From assembly GCA_963821025.1 (NCBI GenBank), contig CAWGCG010000004.1, forward strand, positions 496,001-560,000: a DNA stretch of 64,000 bases. The letters are read 5' to 3'. Of this stretch, positions 16,289 through 25,661 are shown one piece after another. Under the pieces are notes generated by a model. The model did not search any database. It was not told the origin of the DNA and saw only the letters and a list, made by a program, of their open reading frames with translations. Every line of letters begins with the position of its first letter. Positions within the stretch are counted from its first letter, which is position 1. The position numbers and the translations under genes were made by a program. This stretch comes from WHSW01 sp963821025. GTDB taxonomy: Bacteria > Actinomycetota > Thermoleophilia > Solirubrobacterales > 70-9.

Positions 16289-17110
16289 ATGAGTCAAGGC
16301 CAAAGCACCGCGGACCCTTCTGGGACCGACACGGCCACGCAACCTCTCCTCGCGCTGAAGGGCTTCTCGAAGAGCTTTGGGCCGGTCGAGGCCCTCAAGG
16401 ACGTCGACCTCGACGTCCACCGCGGCGAGGTGGTCGGCCTCGTCGGCGACAACGGCGCCGGCAAGTCGACCCTGATCAAGGCGGTCGCCGGCGCTCAGCC
16501 CGCGGACTCCGGAGAAGCGACCTGGGAGGGGCGGCCGACGCGGCTGCAAACGCCGCAGGACGCGACGGCGCTCGGGATCGCGACCGTCTACCAGGATCTC
16601 GCGCTGGCCGAGAACCTGGACGTGGTCGCCAACCTGTTCCTCGGCCAGGAGGTCGTCAACACCGTGCCCGGCGTTCACGTCCTCGACGAGGTGGGAATGG
16701 AGCAGAAGTCGGTCGAGCTGCTGAGCTCGCTCGGGGTGACGACGCTGCGCAGCGTGCGCACCGAGGTCGCCTCGCTCTCGGGTGGGCAGAGACAGGCGGT
16801 GGCGATCGCCCGGTCGCTTCTCGGCGAGCCGAAGATGGTTGTCCTCGACGAGCCGACCGCGGCGCTTGGGATCGTGCAGACGGCGCAGATCCTGAAGCTG
16901 ATCGAGCGGCTTCGCGAACGCGGCCTGGCGGTGATCGTGATCAGCCACAACCTCGCCGACGTCTTCGCGGTATGCGACCGGATCGCGGTCCTGCGCCTGG
17001 GCCGAATGGCCGCCACCTTCAAGGCGGGCGAGGTGAGCCACGAGCAGATCGTCGCCTCGATCACCGGGGCCGACGTCAGCGAGCGGACGACGGAGGAGAA
17101 CCCGCTATGA
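16289..17110 (+). CDS. sugar ABC transporter ATP-binding protein, single-domain
   Basis: 273 residues from the ATG after GGGGAG; a GTG overlapping the previous stop (16253) is a less likely start. One complete nucleotide-binding domain: Walker A GDNGAGKST, Q loop VYQDLAL, signature LSGGQRQ, Walker B MVVLDEPTAAL and H loop VISHN. Classical XylG, RbsA and MglA carry two such domains (about 500 residues). This is the half-length form, which should act as a homodimer. It overlaps the permease gene by 4 bases. Confidence 0.88.
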   Translation: MSQGQSTADPSGTDTATQPLLALKGFSKSFGPVEALKDVDLDVHRGEVVGLVGDNGAGKSTLIKAVAGAQPADSGEATWEGRPTRLQTPQDATALGIATVYQDLALAENLDVVANLFLGQEVVNTVPGVHVLDEVGMEQKSVELLSSLGVTTLRSVRTEVASLSGGQRQAVAIARSLLGEPKMVVLDEPTAALGIVQTAQILKLIERLRERGLAVIVISHNLADVFAVCDRIAVLRLGRMAATFKAGEVSHEQIVASITGADVSERTTEENPL

Positions 17111-18321
17111 GCACGCCCGAAACGACGATCGGCACGGAACCGGCCGACGCCGGCACGAGCTTCTCGCTGCGCCGCGCGTTCGCCGCCCTCGCCCGGGGCG
17201 ATCTCGCCTCGGTCCGGGTTCTGATCGGGATCGCGGTCATCTGGACGATCTTCCAGCTCTCCAACGACCGCTTTCTGAGCGCGGTCAACCTCTCCAACCT
17301 GACCCTGCAGATCGCGGCGGTGGCGACGATCTCGATCGGGGTCGTGCTCGTCCTGCTCCTGGGCGAGATCGACCTCTCGGTCGGAGCGGTCAGCGGCCTG
17401 GCGGCGGGGGTGATGGCGGTGCTCAGCGTCCAGCACGGCTGGTCCCCGATCCTCGGGATCGCCGCCGGGCTCGCGATCGGGCTCGCGATCGGGGCGTTCA
17501 ACGGCTTGATCGTCACCCAGTTCGGGGTGCCGTCGTTCGTGGTCACGCTCGCCGGCCTGCTCGCCTGGCAGGGGGCGTTGCTGTGGGTGCTCGGTGACAC
17601 CGGCTCGGTCAACCTGCCGCCGAGCATCATCACCGACCTGACCACCACCTTCTTCGACCCGGTGATCGGCTGGATCCTCGGGATCGCAGCCGTCGGCGCC
17701 TACGCCGCCAGCCTGCTCGCGGTTCGCCGCCGGCGCCAGGCGGCGGGGCTCGGGGTCTCGCCGATGTCGGGACTCGTGATCCGGCTGGTGCTCGTCGCGG
17801 CTGCGGTGATCGCCGCGGTCGCGATCCTCAACGCCGACCGCGGCGTACCGCTCGCGGCGGTGATCGTCGTCGTCTTGATGGTCGTGTTCACGTTCGTCAC
17901 CGAACGAACCCGTTATGGCCGTCACATCTTTGCCGTCGGCGGCAATGAGGAGGCGGCGCGCCGAGCGGGGATCAACGTCCGCCGGATCAAGCTCAGCGTC
18001 TTCACCCTCGCCTCGATGCTCGCCGCCGCAGGCGGCATCCTCGCCGCCTCGCGGCTGCTCGCGGTCAACCAGCAATCGGGCTCCGGTGACGTGCTGTTGC
18101 TCGCGATCGCCGGGCCGGTGATCGCCGGCACCAGCCTCTTCGGCGGTCGCGGCTACATCTGGTCGGCGCTGCTCGGCGCGGTGGTGATCGGCTCGATCTC
18201 CAACGGCATGGACCTGCTGGCGCTCGACTCAGACGTCAAGTTCATGATCACCGGCGCCGTCCTGCTCGGCGCGGTCACCATCGACGCTGTGACCCGCCAG
18301 CGGCGCCAGGCCGCGCGCTGA
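17107..18321 (+). CDS. sugar ABC transporter permease (XylH/RbsC-like)
   Basis: 404 residues, strongly hydrophobic with about 10-12 membrane segments. The block GEIDLSVGAVSG and the coupling region RTRYGRHIFAVGGNEEAARRAGI are hallmarks of monosaccharide permeases of this class. Its length is at the long, XylH end of the family. ATG overlaps the ATPase stop (ATGA), so the two are translationally coupled. It completes the XylFGH-type importer. Confidence 0.9.
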   Translation: MSTPETTIGTEPADAGTSFSLRRAFAALARGDLASVRVLIGIAVIWTIFQLSNDRFLSAVNLSNLTLQIAAVATISIGVVLVLLLGEIDLSVGAVSGLAAGVMAVLSVQHGWSPILGIAAGLAIGLAIGAFNGLIVTQFGVPSFVVTLAGLLAWQGALLWVLGDTGSVNLPPSIITDLTTTFFDPVIGWILGIAAVGAYAASLLAVRRRRQAAGLGVSPMSGLVIRLVLVAAAVIAAVAILNADRGVPLAAVIVVVLMVVFTFVTERTRYGRHIFAVGGNEEAARRAGINVRRIKLSVFTLASMLAAAGGILAASRLLAVNQQSGSGDVLLLAIAGPVIAGTSLFGGRGYIWSALLGAVVIGSISNGMDLLALDSDVKFMITGAVLLGAVTIDAVTRQRRQAAR

Positions 18322-18373
18322 CCTGAGGGTTGGCAGCGACCAGCGCTCCGCCGGTCGGCGCGCGCCCGCGGGG

Positions 18374-19423
18374 GTGAGCGGAGCGCCGGGCGAGCTCCGC
18401 GTCGCGGTGGTCGGCTACGGGCTGGCCGGATCCGTCTTTCACGCGCCGCTGGTCGCGGCAACTCCCGGGCTTTCCCTGACGACCGTGGTCACCGGGGACC
18501 CCGAGCGCGCCGCCCGAGCTCGCCGCGAGCATCGGGGCGTGCGGGTGGAGGCGCGGCCCGAACGGGTCTGGGAGCGGGCTCAGGAGCACGATCTGGCGGT
18601 GATCGCCACCCCCAACGCGAGCCACGTCGAGCTCGCCTCGGGGGCGATCGACGCCGGCCTCGCCGTGGTCGTCGACAAGCCGCTCGCCCCGACCAGCGAC
18701 GAGGCGCGCGGCCTGGTCGAGCGCGCCGAGCGTCGCGGCGTCGCGCTGACCGTCTTTCACAACCGTCGCTGGGACTCCGACCAACTCACCCTGAAGCGCC
18801 TGATCGCCGAGGGCGCCCTCGGTCGTGTGTTCCGCTATGAGTCGCGCTACGAGCGCTGGCGCCCCCGAGCCCGGCCGGGAGCTTGGCGCGAGACAACCCC
18901 GGTCGACCGCGGCGGCGGCCTGTTGCTCGATCTCGGCACGCATCTGGTCGATCAGGCGCTGGCGTTGTTCGGGCCCGTCCGCAGCGTCCATGGCGAGGTC
19001 GATGCGCGCCGCGGCGAGGTCGCCGACGACGATGCCTTCCTCGGGCTCACCCACGAGTCGGGCGTCCGCAGCCACGTCTGGGCGTCCTCGGTGTGTGCGG
19101 CGCCCGGTCCACGGCTGCGGGTGCTCGGCAGCCAGGCCGCTTACCTGGTCGACGAGCTCGACGGTCAGGAGGAGGCCCTGGCTCGAGGCGATCGTCCCGC
19201 CCCGGGTCGCGAGTGGGGAGTCGAGCCGCCGCGCCGCTGGGGTCGTCTGGTGCGCGGCCAGAGCTCTGAGCCGGTGCGCTCCGAGCCTGGGGCCTGGCCG
19301 GACTTCTACGCCGAGCTCGAGGAGTCGCTGCGGGCGGGCTCGGCGCCCCCGGTTGATGCAGCCGACGCGGTGACGGTTCTCGAGCTGCTCGAGCGAGCCC
19401 GGCTCGACTCGGCGTCGCCGTAG
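18374..19423 (+). CDS. Gfo/Idh/MocA-family oxidoreductase
   Basis: 349 residues from a GTG. N-terminal Rossmann fold with GYGLAGSVFHAPL, the family signature VVDKPLAPT carrying the catalytic Lys, and DLGTHLVDQAL in the C-terminal substrate domain. Members oxidise sugars or inositols with NAD(P). It lies 52 bases after the sugar permease in the same direction, so it may act on the imported sugar; the gap leaves room for an own promoter. Confidence 0.85.
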   Translation: MSGAPGELRVAVVGYGLAGSVFHAPLVAATPGLSLTTVVTGDPERAARARREHRGVRVEARPERVWERAQEHDLAVIATPNASHVELASGAIDAGLAVVVDKPLAPTSDEARGLVERAERRGVALTVFHNRRWDSDQLTLKRLIAEGALGRVFRYESRYERWRPRARPGAWRETTPVDRGGGLLLDLGTHLVDQALALFGPVRSVHGEVDARRGEVADDDAFLGLTHESGVRSHVWASSVCAAPGPRLRVLGSQAAYLVDELDGQEEALARGDRPAPGREWGVEPPRRWGRLVRGQSSEPVRSEPGAWPDFYAELEESLRAGSAPPVDAADAVTVLELLERARLDSASP

Positions 19424-19458
19424 TCGCCCGCCCGGCGCCCATCGGCCACAATCCCGGC

Positions 19459-19531
19459 GGGCGGTTAGCTCAGTTGGGAGAGCAACGCGTTTACACCGCG
19501 TAGGTCGCCGGTTCGAGTCCGGCACCGCCCA
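19459..19531 (+). tRNA. tRNA-Val (TAC anticodon)
   Basis: 73 bases. Acceptor GGGCGGT/ACCGCCC, D arm with TAGCTCAGTTGG, anticodon stem ACGCG/CGCGT around loop TTTACAC giving anticodon TAC, and T arm GCCGG-TTCGAGT-CCGGC. CCA is not encoded. The arginase-family stop lies one base downstream on the other strand. Confidence 0.95.
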
Positions 19532-19532
19532 T

Positions 19533-20465
19533 TCAGCCGATCGAGCGGGCGAGCGCCGTCGCCAGGCGGGCGACATCGGAGCCGTCCTCCGCGCCATGGT
19601 GTGGGTTCAGCTCGCTCACCGTGATCGCGAGCGCAACATCGCCGCGGGCGAGCTCCTCGAGCACGGCGAGCGCGGCGCCGAAGCTGACGCCGATCCCGCG
19701 CCCGGTGTTCTCCGACAGCGGCACGTCGGAGAAGTCGACGAGGTCGACGTCGAAGTGGACGAGGAACGGTCGCTCGCCCGCGGTCGCCAAATCCAGGGCT
19801 CTGCGGGCGGCGCCGCGCGGGTCGGCCGCGAGCTCGGCGACGTCGATGGTCGAAAGCCCCCGCGAGGCGATGAGCTCGCTCTCGGCGCCGGTGCTCTGCT
19901 CCGGGTCGCGGCCGAGGAGGACGACGTCGCCGTCACGCAGCAGCGGGCGCCGCGGACCGCTGCTGGCGAGGCGTGGATCGACGCCGTGGACATCGAGCAT
20001 GTGCGCGACTCCCATCCAGTCGAGGGCGCCGTCGGGCACCGACGATGGAGTGTTTAGGTCGGCGTGCAGGTCGAGGTACACGAGCCGCGGCTCGGCGCCA
20101 GCCGCCACCGCTCCCGCCACCGTGCCGACGCCGACCGTGCAGTCGCCCCCGATCACCACGGCGAATTCACCGGCGCGGATCGCGGCCTCGACGCGGTCGG
20201 CGACCTCGGCGACGCCGCGAACGACCGCGTCGGCGTTCATCGCGCGCGCATCGTTGTGGTCGACGCGCCAACGAAACCTCGCCGTGTCGCCCTGGTCGCG
20301 AACCTCGCGGCCGCCGGCACGCAGGGCGTCGGCGAGACCGCCTGCGCGCAGCGCTTCCGGGCCGTCCTCCTGACCGGGTGCGAACGCCCCGGCGCTCGTC
20401 GGCGCCCCGATCAACGCCACGGGTCGCCTGCTTCGCCCGCCGGTCACTGGCCTGCCCATCACCAC
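19533..20465 (-). CDS. arginase/agmatinase-family metallohydrolase
   Basis: 310 residues of the ureohydrolase fold. Manganese-ligand motifs are visible: GGDCTVG, LDLHADLN (variant of DAHxD) and HFDVDLVDFSDVP (variant of SxDxDxxDP). The family cleaves guanidino groups from arginine, agmatine, guanidinobutyrate or formiminoglutamate; the exact substrate cannot be read from motifs. GTG-GTG-ATG at the start leaves three possible start codons. It lies divergent from the AlkZ-like gene by 38 bases. Confidence 0.83.
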   Translation of the reverse strand: MVMGRPVTGGRSRRPVALIGAPTSAGAFAPGQEDGPEALRAGGLADALRAGGREVRDQGDTARFRWRVDHNDARAMNADAVVRGVAEVADRVEAAIRAGEFAVVIGGDCTVGVGTVAGAVAAGAEPRLVYLDLHADLNTPSSVPDGALDWMGVAHMLDVHGVDPRLASSGPRRPLLRDGDVVLLGRDPEQSTGAESELIASRGLSTIDVAELAADPRGAARRALDLATAGERPFLVHFDVDLVDFSDVPLSENTGRGIGVSFGAALAVLEELARGDVALAITVSELNPHHGAEDGSDVARLATALARSIG

Positions 20466-20503
20466 GGCGTTCTACCCGATCATCCTGTGCCCGGCCGCGA
20501 CCT

Positions 20504-21628
20504 ATGGTTTCGGCGGTCGCCGACGAGTTCCTCAGTCCGCGGGCGCTCAACCGGGCGCTGCTCCAACGACAAGGGTTGCTGGAGCGCTCGCCGACGCCGG
20601 CGATCGAGATGGTCGAGCGGCTGGTCGGGATGCAGGCCCAAGAGCCTCACGACCCGTATCTCGGTCTTTGGTCGAGGCTGAGCGACTTCGACCCGCACGA
20701 GCTCAGCGAGCTGATCGCCGCTCGCGGAGCGGTTCGGGCGCAGCTGATGCGAGCGACCATCCACCTGGTCTCCGCGCGCGACTGCCTCGCGCTGCAGCCG
20801 ATCGCTCTGCCGATCCTCGCCCGTACGTTCACGAGCCCCTGGGGCGCCATGCTCGCCGGCGCGAATCTCGACCGGGTGGTGGCCGCGGGGCTCGAGCTGC
20901 TGGCCGAGGGCCCTCGCACCCGGGCCGAGCTCAGCAAGCTGCTGGCGCCGCGCTGGCCGCGAGCCGACCCGCAGGCGCTCGCCCATGCGGTCACCTTCAA
21001 CACTGCCCTGGTCCAGGTGCCGCCCCGCGGGCTTTGGGGGCGCTCGGGCCAGGCGACCTGGGCGCCGACCGCTGACTGGTTGGGCTCAGAGCTCGCCGCC
21101 GAGGCGGACGTCGATGCGCTCGTGCTCAGGTACCTGGACGCCTTCGGGCCGGCCTCCACAGCGGATCTGCGCACCTGGTCGGGGCTCACCGGCCTCCGCG
21201 GGGTGATCGAGCGCCTACGCCCGCAGCTGCGCCTGTTCAGCGACCAAAACGGCAAGCAGCTGTTCGATCTGCCCGCCGCGCCTCGCCCGGATCCCCGGAT
21301 CCCGGCGCCGCCGAGATTCCTGCCCGAGTACGACAACGTCGGTCTCGCCCACGCCGATCGTTCGCGGATCCTAAGCGGCAACGGCCCGGGGGCGCCATTT
21401 CCCCGCGGGAAGGCGAACGGCACGCTGCTGGTCGACGGCTTCTACCGGGCCAACTGGAGCATCGGCGAAGAGCCCGGGATCGCGACCCTGACCGTAGACC
21501 GGTTCGCCCGTCTCCGTGATGACGCCACGGATGTAGTCGAGCGGATCAGCCGCGAGGGCATCGATCTGCTGGCGCTGATCGCGCCCGAGGCGGGCCGCCG
21601 CCGGCTCCGGTTCGTGCCCGAGCCCTGA
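20504..21628 (+). CDS. winged-helix DNA-binding protein, AlkZ-like
   Basis: 374 residues of the HTH_42/AlkZ-like family. The QxQ motif that is catalytic in the interstrand-crosslink glycosylase AlkZ appears as Q44-A-Q46 in GMQAQEPHDPYLGLW. Tandem winged-helix segments follow, with the typical FLPEYDN and VDGFYRANW blocks. Homologues act in repair of alkylated DNA or in resistance to DNA-alkylating natural products. No partner genes of that kind are nearby, so a housekeeping repair role is more likely. Confidence 0.8.
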   Translation: MVSAVADEFLSPRALNRALLQRQGLLERSPTPAIEMVERLVGMQAQEPHDPYLGLWSRLSDFDPHELSELIAARGAVRAQLMRATIHLVSARDCLALQPIALPILARTFTSPWGAMLAGANLDRVVAAGLELLAEGPRTRAELSKLLAPRWPRADPQALAHAVTFNTALVQVPPRGLWGRSGQATWAPTADWLGSELAAEADVDALVLRYLDAFGPASTADLRTWSGLTGLRGVIERLRPQLRLFSDQNGKQLFDLPAAPRPDPRIPAPPRFLPEYDNVGLAHADRSRILSGNGPGAPFPRGKANGTLLVDGFYRANWSIGEEPGIATLTVDRFARLRDDATDVVERISREGIDLLALIAPEAGRRRLRFVPEP

Positions 21629-21632
21629 GCCG

Positions 21633-22439
21633 TCAGAGAGCGACGGGCGCCTCGCCCGCCGAGCTGCCCGACCCCGCCTGACCTGCGCTCGACTCCAAGA
21701 GCACCGCGGCAACCGCCTCGGGGTTGTCCCAGGTCGGCGTGTGGCCGCAGCCCTCGAGCACCACGTAGCGCGCGTCCGGCGGCATCCGCTCGGGCCGCGG
21801 CGGCGCCACCAGGCGGTCCTCCGAGCCCCAGGCGATCGTCGCGGGGACCGTGACCAGCTCGGGATGCTCGAAGACCTGGGCGCGCATCTCGACGTTCGCG
21901 TCGTCGTAGCCGGAGGAGTCGAGCCAGTCGCCGATCAGCGCCGTCGCCTCCGCCCCGGTGAGCCGCTCGGGGTGGGTCAGGGTGGTCTGAAGCACGGCCG
22001 TGCGCGCGCCCGCCGAGCGCATCGCCAGCGGCAGCAACGGGCGCACCAGGCGGCCCCAGCCGTGGAGGTTGGTTCGCCGGGGCCCGAGCGGCCGGCGCCA
22101 GAGTCCCGCTGGGGAGATCGCGCAGACGCTGGCAGCGCCGCCGGCCTTGGCGATCTCGAGCGCCGCCCAGCCGCCGAGCGAGTTGCCGCCCAGATGGGGC
22201 CGCTCGAGACCGAGCTCGGCGCAGAGCTCGCCGACCGCGGCCCCGAGGTTGGCCGGGGTCGCCGCGATCCCGGTCGGGAGCCGCGGGGAGCGGCCGAAGC
22301 CGGGCATGTCGACGGTGAGCACCTCGCGCTCGGCGGCGAGCCGGTCGAGCACCGGATCCCAGATCCGCGACGACCCGCCGAGGCCGTGGATCAGGACGAG
22401 AGGCTCGCCGGAGCCGCGGCGCGCGTAGCTGAGTCCCAT
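21633..22439 (-). CDS. alpha/beta-fold hydrolase
   Basis: 268 residues from the ATG at 22439. Oxyanion region LIHGLGGSSR, nucleophile elbow GGNSLGG with S87, acid in WGSEDRLV and His in GCGHTP form a complete triad. It is the fourth gene of the run oxidase, DUF1365, methyltransferase, hydrolase, and overlaps the methyltransferase gene by 49 bases. This suggests cotranslation and a role in acyl-lipid turnover (inference). Confidence 0.85.
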   Translation of the reverse strand: MGLSYARRGSGEPLVLIHGLGGSSRIWDPVLDRLAAEREVLTVDMPGFGRSPRLPTGIAATPANLGAAVGELCAELGLERPHLGGNSLGGWAALEIAKAGGAASVCAISPAGLWRRPLGPRRTNLHGWGRLVRPLLPLAMRSAGARTAVLQTTLTHPERLTGAEATALIGDWLDSSGYDDANVEMRAQVFEHPELVTVPATIAWGSEDRLVAPPRPERMPPDARYVVLEGCGHTPTWDNPEAVAAVLLESSAGQAGSGSSAGEAPVAL

Positions 22440-23656
22440 GCCGGTGCCCCTCCCTGCCAGCCGGGCGTCGTGAGCAAGAGCTGCAGGTCGCGGATCCGCC
22501 GCTCCCGAAAGCCCGCCTCCGAGGAGGCGAGGTAGAAGTTCCACAGGCGCCTGAACCGCTGGTCGTAGCCGAGCGTGCGCAGCACCGGCCAGGCATCGTT
22601 GAAGCGCTCGCGCCAGATCGCCAGGGTGCGGGCGTAGTGATCGCTGATCTCCTCGCACCAGGTCACCGGCATCCCGCGCGCGGCTCCCAGACGCGCGATC
22701 AAGCCCAGCGAAGGCAGGCACCCACCCGGGAAGATGTGCTTGTTGGAGAAGCTGCGGGCGCCCTTCTCGGGTTCATAGAGGCGATCCTCGATCACGATCG
22801 CCTGCAGGAACATCGCCCCGCCGGGCACGGTGAGCTCGGCGCACTTGTCGAAGAACGTCTCGAAGTACTGCCAGCCGACCGCCTCGATCATCTCGATCGA
22901 GACCAGCTTGTCGTAGCGTCCCTCGAGGTCGCGGTAGTCGCGCAGCAAGACCTCGACTCGATCGTCGAGCCCGGCCTCGCGCACCCGCTCGCGCGCGTAG
23001 GCGTACTGCTCGCGCGAGATCGTCGTCGTGCTCACCCGACAACCGCGGGTCTCGGCGGCGTGGACCGCGAGCGCGCCCCAACCCGTGCCGATCTCGAGCA
23101 GGTGGTCGTCGGGACCGAGCTTCAACTGCTCGCAGATCCGCTCCAGCTTCGCCAGTTGCGCCTGCTCGAGCGTCGCGTCCTGATCGGCGAAAAAGGCGCA
23201 CGAGTACATCAGCTGCTCGTCGAGGAACCCCTCGAAAAGACGGTTGCCGAGGTCGTAGTGGGCCGAGATGTTCTCGGCGGCGCCGTCCCTGGTGTTTCGG
23301 GGTACCAGCGCCAGCGCTCGCTGGATCGGGCCCACGAGCGGATGGATGCGGGCCCGCCAGCGATCGAACACCGAGAGGTTGCGACAGGCGAGGCGCACGG
23401 TCGAGACCAGGTCGTCGGTGGACCAGAGACCGTCGACGTAGCCCTCGCCGAGCCCGGTGCTGCCGCGCAGCAGCCAGGCGTAGGCACGCCGGTCGTGAAC
23501 CTCGACCCCCGCCCGCAGGTCGGCTTCCGCAGCGCCGAACCGATAGCGCCGGCCGGCCTCTTCGAGCTCGAGATGCGCGCCCTCGATCGTCGAGAATGCG
23601 CGAAACACCCCCCGGCGCGCGAGGCTCACTCCGCGCGCTCCGGGTGGGCGTGCCAT
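22391..23656 (-). CDS. cyclopropane-fatty-acyl-phospholipid synthase-like methyltransferase
   Basis: 421 residues. SAM-binding motif LLEIGTGWGAL, then IEMIEAVG and a C-terminal region with HIFPGGCLPSL, all typical of CFA synthases, which methylate double bonds of membrane phospholipid acyl chains. The start at 23656 overlaps the DUF1365 gene by 31 bases. In this gene context, products could be cyclopropane, methyl-branched or furan-type acyl chains; the sequence does not decide which. Confidence 0.88.
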   Translation of the reverse strand: MARPPGARGVSLARRGVFRAFSTIEGAHLELEEAGRRYRFGAAEADLRAGVEVHDRRAYAWLLRGSTGLGEGYVDGLWSTDDLVSTVRLACRNLSVFDRWRARIHPLVGPIQRALALVPRNTRDGAAENISAHYDLGNRLFEGFLDEQLMYSCAFFADQDATLEQAQLAKLERICEQLKLGPDDHLLEIGTGWGALAVHAAETRGCRVSTTTISREQYAYARERVREAGLDDRVEVLLRDYRDLEGRYDKLVSIEMIEAVGWQYFETFFDKCAELTVPGGAMFLQAIVIEDRLYEPEKGARSFSNKHIFPGGCLPSLGLIARLGAARGMPVTWCEEISDHYARTLAIWRERFNDAWPVLRTLGYDQRFRRLWNFYLASSEAGFRERRIRDLQLLLTTPGWQGGAPAWDSATRAAAPASLSS

Positions 23657-24372
23657 GGCGCTCCCTTGAGCCGCAGTCGCAGCGCCTGCCAGTAGATCTT
23701 GCCGACGACCTGCGCAGTCATCGCCGGGTAGCGAATCAGCATTCGCCGGGCGGTGTCGGGTGAGAGCTCGCGGCGTTCGAGCGAGAGGGTCGCGTCGAAG
23801 GCGAGCCGGCCCTCGGTATGGCTGGCGATGTGGACCTGGAGGTCTTCGCCCGGAACGGTCGTCCGCCATTCATAGACGTGATCCATGCCCATCAGCGGGG
23901 AGACATGGAAGCGCTTGTCGAGCCGGGCGCTGATCACGCGCGAGCCGTTGGCGCGGATCGCGTACTGGTGGCTTTCGCCCCAGGGCGTGTTGGACACATC
24001 GGCGAGCACCGACTCGACCCGCTTGGCGTCGTCGGCGAAGCAGAAGTGAAAGGAGACGGGGTTGAAGTTGTGGCCGAAGTAGCGCAGATTGGTCAGCGTG
24101 CGCACCGGTCCCCGGGGGCGCTCGCCGAGATCGGACTCGACCGCCTCGCGGACCGCCTCGGACAGCGGCGTGCCGGGGTCGCCGAGCTGATCGGCGCGCC
24201 GAAACCACGCCGGCGCCGGTCTGCGAGCCGACCAGCCCGAGAGTGGGTCGAGCACCTCGGGCAGCTCGCCGAGATCGAGATAGGCCATGAAGATCGGGTA
24301 GCGGAACTGATGCTCGACCGGCTCCAGGCGGCGATGTCGCACCCAGCCTTCATAGAGCGCGGATGCGGTCAT
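23626..24372 (-). CDS. DUF1365-domain protein
   Basis: 248 residues covering the whole domain. Conserved blocks include RHRRLEPVEHQFRYPIFM, NLRYFGHNFNPVSFHFCF, KRFHVSPLMGM and the tail RYPAMTAQVVGKIYWQALRL. The biochemical function is not established; the family is almost always next to an amine oxidase-like flavoprotein and a CFA synthase-like methyltransferase, as here. It overlaps the oxidase gene by 4 bases and the methyltransferase gene by 31. Confidence 0.9.
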   Translation of the reverse strand: MTASALYEGWVRHRRLEPVEHQFRYPIFMAYLDLGELPEVLDPLSGWSARRPAPAWFRRADQLGDPGTPLSEAVREAVESDLGERPRGPVRTLTNLRYFGHNFNPVSFHFCFADDAKRVESVLADVSNTPWGESHQYAIRANGSRVISARLDKRFHVSPLMGMDHVYEWRTTVPGEDLQVHIASHTEGRLAFDATLSLERRELSPDTARRMLIRYPAMTAQVVGKIYWQALRLRLKGAPWHAHPERAE

Positions 24373-25661
24373 GCTGCGACCTCCAGAGGCGCGCCGATCG
24401 CCGGCATCCGCTCAGCGGCGAGCAGCGACTCGCAGGCACGAACCGCGCTCCAGCAGCCGTCCTCATGAAACCCCCAGCGCCAGTAGGCGCCGCAGTAGTG
24501 AACTCCGCCGCGCCCGCTGATCTCGCCCCAGCGCCGTTGCGCGGCGACGCTCGCATGCGTCGTCTGCGGGTGGGCGTAGTCGATCGTCTCGATCACCGTC
24601 TCGGGGTCGATGCTGTGGTCCAGGTTGAGGGTGACGAAGTATTCGCGCTCGGCATCGAAGCGCTGCAGGTTGTTCATCCAGTAGGTGACCGCTGTGCCGC
24701 CGCCGGATGGCTCGGCGAGGTGAAAGTTCCAGCTCGCCCAGGCGCGGCGGCGGCGCGGCATCAGCGAGGCATCGGTGTGCAGAACGGCCCGGTTGGGCTG
24801 GTAGCGGATTGCGCCGAGGACCGCCCGCTCGCGATCGCTGGGATCGATGAGCATCGACAGCGCTTGGTCGCTGTGACAGGCGATCACCACCTCGTCGAAG
24901 AGCTCGGTGCCGCAACCGTCGGCACCGATGAGCACGCCCTCGGGCAGGCGCTCGATCGCCCGCACCGGCGTCTGCAGCCGAATTCGATCGGCGAACGGCG
25001 CGGCGATCCGCTCGACATAGGCGCGCGAGCCGCCCTCGATCGTCCGCCATCGTGGCCGGCCGGTGAGCTGCAGCTGGCCGTGGTTGTCGAGAAACTCGGC
25101 GAGGAAGCCGAGCGGGAAGTCCCAGACCCCGGCGGCATCGGCCGACCACACGGCCGAGACCTCGGGAGCGACCGCGCGCTCGATGAACCAGCGCGAGTAC
25201 CCCGAGTCATGGAGGAACTCGCCCACCGTCGGGGTATCGGGACGGCCCGCGAGCGGCCTCACCTCGCGGTTGAACCGAAGCTGGTCGCGGATCAGTCGCC
25301 AGAACCGCGGTCGCAGCAGGTTCGAGCGCTGCGCGAACAGCCCGCGCTTGGTGTTGGCGAACTCGAAGCGCCCGTCCCCCGACGAGATCGACATCCCCAT
25401 CTGCGAGTCGCGGGTGACGACCCCGAGCTCCTCCAGCAGCCGGGTGAACTGCGGGTAGTTGCGGTCGTTGTGGACGATGAACCCGGTGTCCACCCAGATC
25501 GGGCCTGACGGGTCTTGCACCCGGATCGTGTTGGTGTGGCCACCGATCCGCGAGTCGGCCTCGAAGACGACGAGCTCGCGCTCGCGATCGAGCAGGTGGG
25601 CGGCGGTGAGCCCGGCGATTCCGGTGCCGATCACGGCGGTCTTTGGACGTTGATTGCGCAC
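24369..25661 (-). CDS. FAD-dependent amine oxidase-like oxidoreductase
   Basis: 430 residues. N-terminal dinucleotide motif AVIGTGIAGLTAAHLL, then FEADSRIGGHTNTI and a C-terminal YCGAYWRWGFHEDG that closes the FAD site. This subtype pairs with DUF1365 and CFA-type methyltransferases, where it is thought to oxidise or desaturate modified acyl chains rather than amines. GTG start with TAAGGA 5 bases upstream. First gene of the four-gene lipid-modification unit. Confidence 0.88.
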   Translation of the reverse strand: MRNQRPKTAVIGTGIAGLTAAHLLDRERELVVFEADSRIGGHTNTIRVQDPSGPIWVDTGFIVHNDRNYPQFTRLLEELGVVTRDSQMGMSISSGDGRFEFANTKRGLFAQRSNLLRPRFWRLIRDQLRFNREVRPLAGRPDTPTVGEFLHDSGYSRWFIERAVAPEVSAVWSADAAGVWDFPLGFLAEFLDNHGQLQLTGRPRWRTIEGGSRAYVERIAAPFADRIRLQTPVRAIERLPEGVLIGADGCGTELFDEVVIACHSDQALSMLIDPSDRERAVLGAIRYQPNRAVLHTDASLMPRRRRAWASWNFHLAEPSGGGTAVTYWMNNLQRFDAEREYFVTLNLDHSIDPETVIETIDYAHPQTTHASVAAQRRWGEISGRGGVHYCGAYWRWGFHEDGCWSAVRACESLLAAERMPAIGAPLEVAA

